A stretch of DNA of 50,632 bases from CAZMCC01 sp964564695. Lineage in GTDB: Bacteria > Planctomycetota > Phycisphaerae > Phycisphaerales > UBA1924. Positions 9,269 through 16,883 of this stretch are shown piece after piece. Location: NCBI GenBank assembly GCA_964564695.1, contig CAZMCC010000011.1:1-50632 (forward strand), in the 5' to 3' direction. The notes below the pieces were generated by a model, which saw only the letters and a list, made by a program, of their open reading frames with translations, was not told the origin of the DNA and did no database searches. How positions within the stretch are numbered: position 1 is the first letter of the stretch; each line of letters starts with the position of its first letter. A program made the translations under genes and the position numbers.

Positions 9269-9296
9269 TTGATATTGCTCGAGGTCGTGGTACTGT
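9269..9296 (+). promoter_or_regulatory. possible promoter upstream of first exported paralog
   Basis: TTGATA (9269-9274), 16 bases, then TACTGT (9291-9296). The -35 match is good and the -10 match weak. It lies in the 200-base gap before the gene at 9408, so it is plausibly placed, but the match is not strong enough to be sure. Confidence 0.3.
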
Positions 9297-9407
9297 CTTT
9301 TTGTCCTTGCGATGCGCGGGCAGGGCCTTTGATGTTGGCCCGGCTCATCCAGTGCTCGTGGGGCCCAGGACGAAGGATGTGGTGCACAGGCAATTGAAGG
9401 AGAGAAC

Positions 9408-9899
9408 ATGAAGACTTCGATCGCGATCGCTGCGGTCCTCGCCCTTGCCGGCGCGGCCGCGGCCCAGAACGGCGGCGACGGCGAACGGCTCGCCCTCGCC
9501 CTCAACGGCGGCTGGACGTATGACGAGCTCCAGCAGCCCGGCGCATTCACCGACGGCTCGAACATCGAGTTCGTCCTCGAAACGCCCGCCTACTTCCGGA
9601 TCACCGACGCGTTCATCGTCGGCGATATCTGGACCGCCGTCACGATCGGCTCCACCTCGTTCAACGGCGCCCAGGCCCCGACCACCTTCGGTGGCCCCGG
9701 CGAGGCCGCCTGGCAGGACGCGAGCTACTCCCACCTGGAGGTTGTGCTCGGCCCCGGCGCGTACTCGTTCCCTGTCACCGGTGACGGCGCGGGCGGCCTG
9801 CCCGCCGGCGTCTACTACCAGCTCGAGAAGGTGCCCGCCCCCGGCGCGGCCACCCTCCTCGGTCTGGGCGGTCTCGTCGCGGCCCGTCGTCGCCGCTGA
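9408..9899 (+). CDS. exported protein with PEP-CTERM-like C-terminal sorting tail (paralog 1 of 3)
   Basis: A 163-residue protein. The N-terminal signal peptide M-K-T-S-I-A-I-A-A-V-L-A-L-A-G-A-A-A-A is followed by Gln-Asn at the probable cleavage site. A beta-rich middle part contains Y-F-R-I-T-D-A-F-I-V-G-D and V-T-G-D-G-A-G-G. The C-terminus V-P-A-P-G-A-A-T-L-L-G-L-G-G-L then an RRRR tail is a PEP-CTERM-like sorting signal: motif, hydrophobic helix, basic end. The start is fixed by AAGGAGAG nine bases upstream of the ATG. It is paralogous with the two following genes. Likely a surface or extracellular protein; the ligand is unknown. Confidence 0.88.
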   Translation: MKTSIAIAAVLALAGAAAAQNGGDGERLALALNGGWTYDELQQPGAFTDGSNIEFVLETPAYFRITDAFIVGDIWTAVTIGSTSFNGAQAPTTFGGPGEAAWQDASYSHLEVVLGPGAYSFPVTGDGAGGLPAGVYYQLEKVPAPGAATLLGLGGLVAARRRR

Positions 9900-9936
9900 T
9901 TCAGTACGCGGCGGATGAGAATCATTGAATCTTTTC

Positions 9937-9971
9937 ACGGCCCCGCCGACCTCGACGGGACTGTTGCTTTT
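9937..9971 (+). terminator. weak rho-independent terminator after paralog 1
   Basis: Imperfect stem between 9937-9948 and 9953-9964 around an A-C-C-T loop, followed by a broken T run. Sequence and position match the stronger terminators after paralogs 2 and 3, but two mismatches weaken it. Confidence 0.4.
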
Positions 9972-10073
9972 CAAGCACTTACGATCGATGGTTGGAAAAC
10001 GATTGGGTTCCAGAAAGTGCATTCCCCCCTCAATAGGCGATGGACGCCACCTCAATTGTCACTTACTCTTTCG

Positions 10074-10168
10074 CCGTTCCGTGGTGCGCGGGTTCCCCAT
10101 ATGCTGGGGTCGCCCATTTCTCGCTCATGGGACCATGACCGAATTTCAGTACTGGAAAAGGAGAGCTC
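10074..10168 (+). repeat. conserved leader block upstream of paralog 2 (copy also at 10856-10956)
   Basis: About 95 bases before the start codon are strongly similar to 10856-10956 before paralog 3. Shared segments include the opening CCGTTCCGTGGTGCGCGGG, CCCATTTCTCGC, ATGGGACCATGACC and CAGTACTGGAA just before the AAGGAG. Both copies hold a C4/G4 hairpin (TTCCCC-loop-GGGG in copy 1; CTCCCCC-loop-GGGG in copy 2). This duplicated promoter/leader suggests the paralogs share regulation. Confidence 0.7.
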
Positions 10169-10684
10169 ATGAAGACTCGTATCGCGATTGCTGCTGTTCT
10201 TGCGTTTGCTGGCGCGGCCATGGCCGACAACGGTGGTGGTAGCGGTGGCGGCGAGCGCGCCGTCCTCACCCTCAACGCCCCCTGGAGCAGCGACCAGCTC
10301 GACGTCGCCGGCGCGCCGACCCAGCAGTCCGCCTGGGAGTTCACGATCGACACCCCCGCGGCCTTCCGCATCTCCGACGACTTCATCGTCGGCGATCAGT
10401 ACTTCGCCACCGACATCAACCTCGGCCTGCTCGGTGCGACGTCCTTCTTCGGCCCCCGCCCGCCCACCGGCCCCGGCGGCGCCGGCGAGGCTGCGTGGCA
10501 GTCCGGCAACTACCAGACCCTCGAGGTCGTCCTCGCCCCCGGCAACTACTCCATCACCATCACCGGTGACGGCGCCGGCGGCCTCCCCGCTGGCCTCTGG
10601 GTCCAGCTTGAGAAGGTCCCGACTCCCGGCGCGGTCGCCCTGCTCGGCCTCGGTGGCCTCGTCGCCACCCGTCGTCGCCGCTAA
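10169..10684 (+). CDS. exported protein with PEP-CTERM-like C-terminal sorting tail (paralog 2 of 3)
   Basis: A 171-residue paralog of its neighbours. The signal peptide M-K-T-R-I-A-I-A-A-V-L-A-F-A-G-A-A-M-A is followed by a Gly-rich stretch. Shared blocks are F-R-I-S-D-D-F-I-V-G-D, D-I-N-L-G-L-L-G, G-E-A-A-W-Q-S-G-N-Y and I-T-G-D-G-A-G-G. The tail is V-P-T-P-G-A-V-A-L-L-G-L-G-G-L ending RRRR. AAAAGGAGAG precedes the ATG. It has its own leader block and terminator and is therefore probably monocistronic. Function unknown; surface-attached or secreted by inference. Confidence 0.88.
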   Translation: MKTRIAIAAVLAFAGAAMADNGGGSGGGERAVLTLNAPWSSDQLDVAGAPTQQSAWEFTIDTPAAFRISDDFIVGDQYFATDINLGLLGATSFFGPRPPTGPGGAGEAAWQSGNYQTLEVVLAPGNYSITITGDGAGGLPAGLWVQLEKVPTPGAVALLGLGGLVATRRRR

Positions 10685-10720
10685 TTCGGCACACGGCGGA
10701 AGAGAATACGTGAAACTTTT

Positions 10721-10756
10721 CACAGCCCCGTCGAGCTTCGGCGGGGCTGTGTTTTT
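10721..10756 (+). terminator. rho-independent terminator after paralog 2
   Basis: Ten-base arms CACAGCCCCG (10721-10730) and CGGGGCTGTG (10742-10751), an 11-base loop, then five T residues. Confidence 0.85.
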
Positions 10757-10855
10757 GAGTCTTTGTCAACAATTGTACGGTTGAAGATCGGTAATAGTGC
10801 GTTTACTCCCCACTACAGGTGGTTGACGATCCCCCAATCGTCGCATAGGCTTCCC

Positions 10856-10956
10856 CCGTTCCGTGGTGCGCGGGCTCCCCCTTTTGGCGGGGCTGCCCAT
10901 TTCTCGCACATGGGACCATGACCACTGTCCCCAGTACTGGAATTAAGGAGAGCTAC
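10856..10956 (+). repeat. conserved leader block upstream of paralog 3 (copy of 10074-10168)
   Basis: Second copy of the block described at 10074. It keeps the CCGTTCCGTGG start, the C-tract/G-tract hairpin (with changed loop), ATGGGACCATGACC and CAGTACTGGAAT, and ends in AAGGAG before the ATG. Differences fall mainly in the hairpin loop and in a short insertion before CAGTACTGG. Confidence 0.7.
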
Positions 10957-11469
10957 ATGAAGACTCGTATCGCGATTGCTGCTGTTCTTGCGTTCGCCGG
11001 CGCCGCCATTGCCCAGAACGGTAACGGGGCCGTTGAGCGTGGCTCCCCCACGCTGAACGGTGACTGGTTCGCCGACCAGATCGACGCCGCGTTCGTTCCG
11101 TCCCTGAACTCCCCCTACGAGTTCGTCCTCGACACCCCCGCGTACTTCCGCGTCACCGACCAGTTCATCGTCGGCGACACCTACTTCATCAGCGACATCA
11201 ACCTGGGCATCCTGGGCCAGACCGCCTTCAACGGCGCTCAGGCCCCGACCGCGACCGGCAGCGGCTTCGGCGAGGCCGGCTGGCAGTCCAACGACTACGG
11301 CCACTTCGAGACGATCCTCGCCCCCGGCGCCTACGGCATCACCGTCATGGGCGACGGCGTCGGCGGCGTCCCCGCTGGCTTCTACGTCCAGCTCGAGAAG
11401 GTCCCCGCCCCCGGCGCGGCCGCTCTGCTCGGCCTCGGTGGCCTCGTCGCCACCCGTCGCCGCCGCTAA
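10957..11469 (+). CDS. exported protein with PEP-CTERM-like C-terminal sorting tail (paralog 3 of 3)
   Basis: A 170-residue paralog with the same architecture: a signal peptide ending A-A-I-A before Gln-Asn; middle blocks Y-F-R-V-T-D-Q-F-I-V-G-D, D-I-N-L-G-I-L-G and F-N-G-A-Q-A-P-T; tail V-P-A-P-G-A-A-A-L-L-G-L-G-G-L plus RRRR. AAGGAG lies seven bases before the ATG at 10957; an in-frame ATG at 10918 would put residues before the signal peptide and is rejected. The F-N-G-A-Q-A-P-T block is shared with paralog 1, whereas the upstream region is shared with paralog 2. Confidence 0.88.
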   Translation: MKTRIAIAAVLAFAGAAIAQNGNGAVERGSPTLNGDWFADQIDAAFVPSLNSPYEFVLDTPAYFRVTDQFIVGDTYFISDINLGILGQTAFNGAQAPTATGSGFGEAGWQSNDYGHFETILAPGAYGITVMGDGVGGVPAGFYVQLEKVPAPGAAALLGLGGLVATRRRR

Positions 11470-11508
11470 TCCGACGTACGTCGGGTTTGCATGCATCAAC
11501 TTCCTTCG

Positions 11509-11543
11509 ACAGCCCCGCCTCAACAGGCGGGGCTGTTCTTTTT
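11509..11543 (+). terminator. rho-independent terminator after paralog 3
   Basis: Perfect 12-base arms ACAGCCCCGCCT (11509-11520) and AGGCGGGGCTGT (11525-11536) with a CAAC loop, followed by TCTTTTT. It separates the exported-protein gene from cdsA. Confidence 0.9.
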
Positions 11544-11614
11544 GGCGCGTTGTGGACCGCGACCGGGCGTTGCTCTTTCCGCGTGCGCCCTTGCCGGTGG
11601 CTAGCCTCCGGGCC

Positions 11615-12508
11615 GTGCACCGCGATCGACTCATTCTCGGCCCCATCCTCGTCGCGATCGTGCTCGGCGGGCTCTGGCTCGACGAGCTGATCAACACGCT
11701 CAGCGTCGGCGCCGTCGGTGCGTGGTACGCCCGCGACGGGACCGCCCCGCCGGGCGTGGTGGTGTTCCTCGCGTGCCTGGCGCTCAGCGCGCTGGCGGCC
11801 CGGGAGCTCGCCCGGATCCTCATCGACAACGGGATCGCGGCGTCGAAGCGGGTGCTCACGTTCGCGGCGGTGCTGGGCCTGTTTGTCTCGGCGTTCGTGC
11901 CGGTGAACGTGCCAGGCACGGTGGGGGCCGCGGTCGTTGCGTCGGCCTGCACGATGGCGCTGCTTGCGTCGCTGGCGTTCCACTCGCGCCATCGGACGGT
12001 CGAAGGCGCCGTTGCGGCCGCGGGGGGCACGCTGCTGGCGTTCACCTACCTGGGCTTGATGCTCGGCTTCCTCGTGGCGATCCGTCGCGAGCATTCGGCG
12101 TGGGTGGTGTTGTGGGTGATTCTCTCGACCAAGTCGTGCGACATCGGGGCGTACTTCGCCGGCCGGGCGTTCGGGCGCCACAAGCTGATCCCCTGGCTCA
12201 GCCCGGGCAAGACCTGGGAGGGGCTGATCGGGGGCGCCCTGCTGGCGGGTGCGGTGGGGGCGGGCGGGTTATTGCTCGTTGCCGACGTCCAGCGCCCGCG
12301 CGGGGAGTTGCTGGGGGCCGGCTTCGCGGCCGGGGTGCTGTTCGCGGTGGTGGGGCAGGCGGGGGACCTGATCGAGAGCCTGTTCAAGCGGGACGCCGGG
12401 ATAAAGGACTCGGGCGAGACCCTGCCCGGATTCGGCGGGGTGCTCGATGTTCTCGACTCCCTTTTGCTGGTGGCGCCTGTCGCTTATTGGGTTTTGCGTT
12501 CCCTCTGA
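11615..12508 (+). CDS. cdsA: phosphatidate cytidylyltransferase (CDP-diglyceride synthase)
   Basis: An integral membrane enzyme forming CDP-diacylglycerol from phosphatidate and CTP, the branch point for anionic and zwitterionic phospholipids. About seven to eight hydrophobic segments are visible. The C-terminal signature is S-L-F-K-R-D-A-G-I-K-D-S-G then L-P-G-F-G-G-V-L-D-V-L-D. Compared with the classic H-G-G-x-x-D-R-x-D, His is Phe and Arg is Val, while both Asp are kept. Also present are the S-C-D-I-G-A-Y and P-G-K-T-W-E-G blocks. I chose the GTG at 11615 (297 residues), after the upstream terminator and just before V-H-R-D-R-L; no strong Shine-Dalgarno fixes it. Confidence 0.9.
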   Translation: MHRDRLILGPILVAIVLGGLWLDELINTLSVGAVGAWYARDGTAPPGVVVFLACLALSALAARELARILIDNGIAASKRVLTFAAVLGLFVSAFVPVNVPGTVGAAVVASACTMALLASLAFHSRHRTVEGAVAAAGGTLLAFTYLGLMLGFLVAIRREHSAWVVLWVILSTKSCDIGAYFAGRAFGRHKLIPWLSPGKTWEGLIGGALLAGAVGAGGLLLVADVQRPRGELLGAGFAAGVLFAVVGQAGDLIESLFKRDAGIKDSGETLPGFGGVLDVLDSLLLVAPVAYWVLRSL

Positions 12509-12589
12509 CCAGGGGGGGTGTTCTGTGCCCGAACGGTGTGCTAGGATTAGGGCGAATTGGTGTGTGGGGCACGCGGTGGTGGAAACCCG

Positions 12590-13414
12590 ATGAGCGTTAC
12601 CAAGCAGCTGCTCGAAGTCTTCCGGGTCGACAAGCAACTTCGCGGCCTTCGCAGCCGCCTCGATCAGGCCGAGCGATTCCTCGGCCTCCAACGAACGCAA
12701 TTGACTGAGCTGGAAGGCCAAGCCTCGGGCCTCAAGTCCGAGAGCAAGAAGCTCCGCGCCGTGCTCAGCAACGACGAGGGCGAAGCCGCCCGCATCGAGG
12801 CCAAGATCGCGAGTCTCCGCGAGTCCATGAACTCGTCGAAGACCTCGAAGGAATACAACGCGATCTCGACCGAGCTCGGCTCCCTCAAGGACCAGAAGTC
12901 GCAGATCGAGGACCGGGTCATCGCCCAGCTCTCGAAGGCCGACGAGTCCGAGGGCAAGCTCAAAACCCTCACCACCCAGGCCCAGGAACGCGCCAAGATC
13001 GTCGAGCGGGCCCAGGCCGACCGCGACGCCAAGGAGGCGGAGGTCAAGGACCGCCTCAACGAGCTCACGGCCCAGCGGGCCACGCTCGCCAAGGAAATCC
13101 CGGCCGACACCATGAAGATCTTCGAGGAGCTCATCCGCATCCGCGGCGACGAGGCGATGTCGCACGTCGAGGTCGTCGACCGCCGTGCGTACGAGTACTC
13201 CTGCGGGTCGTGCATGATGACGCTGCCGGTCGAATCGGTCGCGTCGATCACGGCCGGGAAGTTCACCCGGTGCGTGAGTTGCCACTGCATCCTCTACACC
13301 GAGGAAACCGACATCGTCAAGGGTCCGGGCGCTCCCAAGCCGCCGTCGGAGAAGACGAGCAAGAGCAAGCCCAAGACCAAGAACGGCCCCAAGCAGCCCG
13401 CTCCCCAGGCCTGA
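12590..13414 (+). CDS. coiled-coil protein with C4 zinc ribbon
   Basis: A 274-residue soluble protein. Residues about 5-175 form a long heptad-rich coiled coil (R-L-D-Q-A-E, L-T-E-L-E-G, S-L-K-D-Q-K and similar). A zinc ribbon follows with C-G-S-C-M-M-T-L-P and C-V-S-C-H-C-I-L-Y, and then a Lys/Pro-rich tail. This architecture matches the widespread CT398-like/zf-RING_7 family, often annotated as a C4-type zinc-ribbon or nucleic-acid-binding protein. The ATG at 12590 begins the conserved M-S-V-T-K-Q-L-L-E start. The molecular role is not established. Confidence 0.85.
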   Translation: MSVTKQLLEVFRVDKQLRGLRSRLDQAERFLGLQRTQLTELEGQASGLKSESKKLRAVLSNDEGEAARIEAKIASLRESMNSSKTSKEYNAISTELGSLKDQKSQIEDRVIAQLSKADESEGKLKTLTTQAQERAKIVERAQADRDAKEAEVKDRLNELTAQRATLAKEIPADTMKIFEELIRIRGDEAMSHVEVVDRRAYEYSCGSCMMTLPVESVASITAGKFTRCVSCHCILYTEETDIVKGPGAPKPPSEKTSKSKPKTKNGPKQPAPQA

Positions 13415-13434
13415 GCCGTCTTCGGTAAGCTGAC

Positions 13435-14898
13435 ATGATGCCAAGGCTCCTCCGGCGCGTGCTCATCGGCGTGCGCCGATATCCCGTGCGCTCGAGCGTG
13501 CTCGTCGCGCTCGCGCTCATGCTGCCCGGGCTGTGCCAGGGTGACTTCGCGGTGGATACGGGGTGGTACGGGGCGGTGGCCCTGCAGTCGTGGCGGGTGG
13601 CGTGGCACGGCGACCCGAGTGTCCTGTGGTCGCTGTGGGGCCAGGGCGGAAGCCCGGACGCGGGCGGGCTCCTGTACTTCAACAAGCCGCCGCTGGCGTT
13701 CTGGCTGAACGGGCTGCCGATGCTCGTGCTGGGGCCGACGCTGCTTGCGGCCCGCGTGGGGTCGGTCGTCGCGGCGCTCGTGTGCGTGGCGATCACGGCG
13801 GGATTGGGGCGCCGGCTCGCGGGGCGCGACGCCGGTCTCGCCTGCGGCCTCGTCCTCGCGCTCACCTACGAGTTCACCCGCTTCGCGCACGCGTTCAGCC
13901 TCGACCTGTGGCTCGCGGCGTTCGTCACCGGGTTCCTCGCCCTCGCGCTCGCCCGGGTCCGTCGGCCCGAGTCGACGCGCTGGTGGTGGCTGTGGGGGGG
14001 TGTGCTGCTGGGGCTGGGGCTCATGACCAAGCCCTTCGTCGCTCTCGCGGCCCCGGTGATGCTCGCGGCCGGCTTGCTCGCCGCCCGCCGGCGGGTGCCG
14101 TGGCTGGGGCTGGTCGGCGCGGCGGTCGTGGCGCTGCTGGTCGCGCTGCCGTGGCACCTCTCGATGGCGTCGCTGCACGGGGCGGCGTTCACCGACCAGT
14201 ACTTCGGGCGCGAGGTCCTCGACCGCGCGGCCGGCTCGAAGGCGGCCGACACGCCCCCGGTGTGGTTCTACGCGCTGAACCTGGCAAAGAACTACTGGCC
14301 GTGGCTGGGGGTGCTGATGTTGGCGGGGGTCGCGGCGGTGCGCCCGTGGCCGGGCGTGAAGGACGAATCGCGCCGGGCGGTCGTGGTGGCGCTCGTTTGG
14401 ATCGTGCTGTGGCTGGTGGTGCTCAGCGCGTTCCCCGACCGGCGGGCTCGCTACGCGATGGTCGTGTACCCCGCCGGCGCCCTCGCCTGCGGCCTGTTCC
14501 TAACACGCGGCGCGGCCCCAGGCCTCCGGCGCGGGGCGCGACAGTTCGCCCCGGTCATCGGCCTCGGCGCGATCGCGGTGGGGGGGTTGCTGAGCGTGCT
14601 TCCCATCACCGTGCACAAGGGTGAGCCCGAGCAGTGGTCGAAGTTCTTCGCGTGGTACGAGGCGGCCGGACGCCCCGGGATCTACGACGGCGGCATGGAG
14701 GGATCACGCGGGGCGCGGCTGTATCTGCGGGTCGAGAAGTGGCCGCGCCCGATGCTCGACCACGCGGGGAAGCCGATTGCGGGGATCGATCCGCCGCCGG
14801 GGTCGCTGGTGATGTACCACAAGCGCGACCTGTTGCAGCCAACGGCGGGGGAGACGGTGGTGTTTGAGGCGGGGGATCTGGTGGTGACGCAGCGATAA
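13435..14898 (+). CDS. GT39-family (ArnT/PMT-like) membrane glycosyltransferase
   Basis: A 487-residue polytopic membrane protein with about 10-12 predicted segments. The N-terminal loop after the first helix carries D-F-A-V-D-T-G-W-Y-G, with the acidic residue expected in the first periplasmic loop. Y-F-N-K-P-P-L-A-F-W follows, the K-P-P-L motif typical of ArnT-like transferases. Such enzymes use polyprenyl-phosphate sugars to modify lipids or proteins at the outer face of the membrane. The acceptor is unknown. Two ATGs (13435, 13438) are adjacent. Its stop codon lies inside the inverted repeat shared with the convergent ruvB. Confidence 0.85.
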   Translation: MMPRLLRRVLIGVRRYPVRSSVLVALALMLPGLCQGDFAVDTGWYGAVALQSWRVAWHGDPSVLWSLWGQGGSPDAGGLLYFNKPPLAFWLNGLPMLVLGPTLLAARVGSVVAALVCVAITAGLGRRLAGRDAGLACGLVLALTYEFTRFAHAFSLDLWLAAFVTGFLALALARVRRPESTRWWWLWGGVLLGLGLMTKPFVALAAPVMLAAGLLAARRRVPWLGLVGAAVVALLVALPWHLSMASLHGAAFTDQYFGREVLDRAAGSKAADTPPVWFYALNLAKNYWPWLGVLMLAGVAAVRPWPGVKDESRRAVVVALVWIVLWLVVLSAFPDRRARYAMVVYPAGALACGLFLTRGAAPGLRRGARQFAPVIGLGAIAVGGLLSVLPITVHKGEPEQWSKFFAWYEAAGRPGIYDGGMEGSRGARLYLRVEKWPRPMLDHAGKPIAGIDPPPGSLVMYHKRDLLQPTAGETVVFEAGDLVVTQR

Positions 14899-15001
14899 GA
14901 GCCCGGAGCGGAAGCGACGGGCCACGGTTGCATCTGTCTTGGGGACGCCATCGGAGCAACGGTTGTCGCCGTGGCCCGTCGCTGCCGCTCGGGGCTCTTA
15001 T
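14895..15001. repeat. 33-bp inverted repeat spanning the convergent stop codons of the GT39 gene and ruvB
   Basis: Arm 1 is 14895-14927 and arm 2 is 14969-15001; 31 of 33 positions pair, with a 41-base centre. The plus-strand stop TAA (14896-14898) and the ruvB stop (complement at 14998-15000) both lie within the arms. The stem could serve as a bidirectional transcript end or 3'-protecting structure. No T run follows, so it is not a classical terminator. Confidence 0.9.
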
Positions 15002-16029
15002 TCAAACAGCGCCGTGTCGCTCGGCGCCTTGAGCGGCACGCCCAGGTGCTCCGCCCCCGCCCGCGTCAGCATGCGCCCGCGCCGCGTCCGTGCCAGGAAC
15101 CCGATCTGCAGCAGGTACGGCTCGGCCACATCTTCCAACGTCCCCGTGTCCTCGTTCATCGTGGCCGCGACGGCCTCGACGCCGACCGGCCCGCCGTCGA
15201 AGACCTTGGCGATCGTGCCGAGATACGCCCGGTCGAGCTCATCGAGCCCCAGCGCATCGACGCCCTGCATCTTGAGGGCCTCTATCACGACGCGCTCGGT
15301 GAGGTCGCCGTCGGCCTTCACCTGCGCAAAGTCGCGGGCCCAGCGCAGCAGACGGATGGCGATCCGCGGCGTGCCGCGCGAGCGGGCGGCGATCGGCTTG
15401 AGGGCCGGAGTTGGTGCGACCAGATCGGCCGACAGCAGCGTGCACGCTCGTCGCAGAATCGTGAGCAGCTCGTCGGCGTCGTAATACCGCAGGTGATGCG
15501 CGAGCCCGAAGCGGTCCCGCAGCGGCGCGCTCACGAGCCCGGCCCGCGTGGTCGCCCCGATGAGCGTGAACGGCTTCAACGAGACCTGGGCCGTGCGGGC
15601 CGAAAGCCCCGAGTCGACCGGCACATCGATCCGGAAGTCCTCCATCGCGGGATAGATGAACTCCTCGACCGCGGCCGGCAGCCGGTGGATCTCGTCAATG
15701 AACAGCACGTCGCGCTCGTCGAGGCGCGTGAGCGTGGCGACGAGATCGAGCGGGCGGGCCAGCGCCGGCCCCGACGTGATGTGCACGCGCGACCCCATCT
15801 CCTCGGAGATCACGTACGCGAGCGTCGTCTTCCCCAGCCCCGGCGGCCCGTGCAGCAGCACGTGCTCGAGCGGCTCCTCGCGGGCCCGCTTCGCGGCGAT
15901 CGAGATGCGGAGTCTCCCGACCAGGTCCGACTGGCCCGTGTACTCGTCGAGCCGGCGCGGACGCAGGGCCCAGTTGCGCTGGTCCTCCATTCCCTGCTGC
16001 TGCGCGGCGATGACGCGTTCGACGGCCAT
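14998..16029 (-). CDS. ruvB: Holliday junction branch migration ATPase RuvB
   Basis: A 343-residue hexameric AAA+ motor that drives branch migration with RuvA during recombination and repair. Walker A G-P-P-G-L-G-K-T-T is at 61-69 and Walker B L-F-I-D-E-I-H at about 109-115. Sensor 1 lies within L-I-G-A-T-T-R-A-G, and the arginine finger region L-R-D-R-F-G is followed by the small ATPase domain and a winged-helix C-terminus (F-L-A-R-T-R-R-G-R). The ATG at 16029 gives the standard N-terminus; upstream sequence in frame is unrelated. No ruvA or ruvC lies beside it. Confidence 0.97.
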   Translation of the reverse strand: MAVERVIAAQQQGMEDQRNWALRPRRLDEYTGQSDLVGRLRISIAAKRAREEPLEHVLLHGPPGLGKTTLAYVISEEMGSRVHITSGPALARPLDLVATLTRLDERDVLFIDEIHRLPAAVEEFIYPAMEDFRIDVPVDSGLSARTAQVSLKPFTLIGATTRAGLVSAPLRDRFGLAHHLRYYDADELLTILRRACTLLSADLVAPTPALKPIAARSRGTPRIAIRLLRWARDFAQVKADGDLTERVVIEALKMQGVDALGLDELDRAYLGTIAKVFDGGPVGVEAVAATMNEDTGTLEDVAEPYLLQIGFLARTRRGRMLTRAGAEHLGVPLKAPSDTALFE

Positions 16030-16066
16030 TGGTGGGCGAGTGTAGTGACCTGTAACGGAGAAAACG

Positions 16067-16622
16067 CTATGCCGACGGAGCATCACGGGCACTGTGCAGT
16101 GCAACCCACTCGCGAGCAATTTCGGGCAGTCGATCCAGTACCTCCGTGCCCACGAGCACTTCGTCGACGTAGCCCATATGCAGCATGTCCACAATCCGGC
16201 ACAGGTACGAGCGGCCGCATTCCCACCAGGTGTAGTGGGCATCGATCATCAAGTAGTGCTTGCAGTCGACGTGCTCCGCCTGTCGCAGTTCTTCCAGCTC
16301 CATTCCGTCGAGGAGCGTTTCGTATACACCGTCGGCGACTCGGCTCCCAAAGGTCGTCGTGTGGTAGTATTCCTTGATTTCCCACACGGCGATCGGGTTC
16401 TTTGTCGACCAGTGCCCGCCCAAACGCTGTCGGACTTCCGCTGCTGTCAACAATGTGCTGACTGTTAAGAGCAAGCTCGGACAAGGCCTGTACGACAATC
16501 TGCAGGTCGGGGACAAAAATCTGACCGCTGCCGCGCAGCGTGTATCCCACGTGTTGGCTGATGCTTCGGACGTTCGCCCAGAAGTGTTTGGGTTGATTCA
16601 GAAATCGGACGTCCGGCTTCAT
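16067..16622 (-). pseudogene. type II restriction endonuclease, frameshifted
   Basis: The ATG at 16622 overlaps the controller stop in an ATGA junction. The first frame encodes M-K-P-D-V-R-F-L-N-Q-P-K-H-F-W-A-N-V and stays convincing to about L-N-S-Q-H-I-V-D near 16450, then turns Arg-rich and meaningless. A second frame, one base out, continues with N-P-I-A-V-W-E-I-K-E-Y-Y, G-S-R-V-A-D-G-V-Y-E-T-L-L-D-G and W-W-E-C-G-R-S-Y-L-C to a stop at 16067. The total of 556 bases is not a multiple of three. E-I-K fits the (D/E)XK half of a PD-(D/E)XK nuclease core; no acidic partner is obvious upstream. An internal deletion along with the frameshift is likely. Assignment as the R partner comes from the C and M genes beside it. 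Confidence 0.75.
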
Positions 16623-16861
16623 CGCGTCTTCCCTTCCAACCGCTGAGCGAAGTCGGAAAAGGAAACTCCGAGGGCCTCGCAAACCTGCCAGACTTCCAGC
16701 ACATCCAACCGCCGGTCGCCGGATTCGAACCGGCTCACGAATGACTGCGGCTGCCCGAGCCTTTCGGCCAAGTCACCTTGGCGGAGGCCTGCCGCGAGTC
16801 GCATTTCCCGAAGCAGCGAAAGCAGCCGCCGCCGCTCTTCAAGCTTTGGCTTCTTGGCCAT
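16619..16861 (-). CDS. XRE-family restriction-modification controller protein (C protein)
   Basis: An 80-residue Cro/CI-type helix-turn-helix protein. L-R-Q-G-D-L-A-E-R-L-G-Q-P-Q-S-F-V-S-R-F-E-S-G-like residues (about 26-48) form the DNA-binding motif, followed by L-D-V-L-E-V-W-Q-V-C-E-A-L-G. Its place is typical of type II controller proteins: immediately upstream of and overlapping the endonuclease start, and divergent from the methylase. It probably binds the palindrome at 16890-16910. No Shine-Dalgarno is seen upstream of the ATG at 16861, so translation may be leaderless. Confidence 0.85.
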   Translation of the reverse strand: MAKKPKLEERRRLLSLLREMRLAAGLRQGDLAERLGQPQSFVSRFESGDRRLDVLEVWQVCEALGVSFSDFAQRLEGKTR

Positions 16862-16883
16862 TTGGGAAGAACACTATGGCAAC

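Noticed and set aside
10721..11543. The two strong hairpins after paralogs 2 and 3 as dispersed repeats
   Set aside because: Both are followed by T runs directly after genes; intrinsic terminators explain them.
14895..15001. Inverted repeat as insertion-sequence ends
   Set aside because: Only 41 bases lie between the arms, with no transposase and no target duplication.
16067..16516. Second half of the endonuclease as an independent gene starting at TTG 16516
   Set aside because: The first residues are unrelated to the rest, there is no Shine-Dalgarno, and the first half of the protein is in the adjacent frame; a frameshifted single gene explains both.
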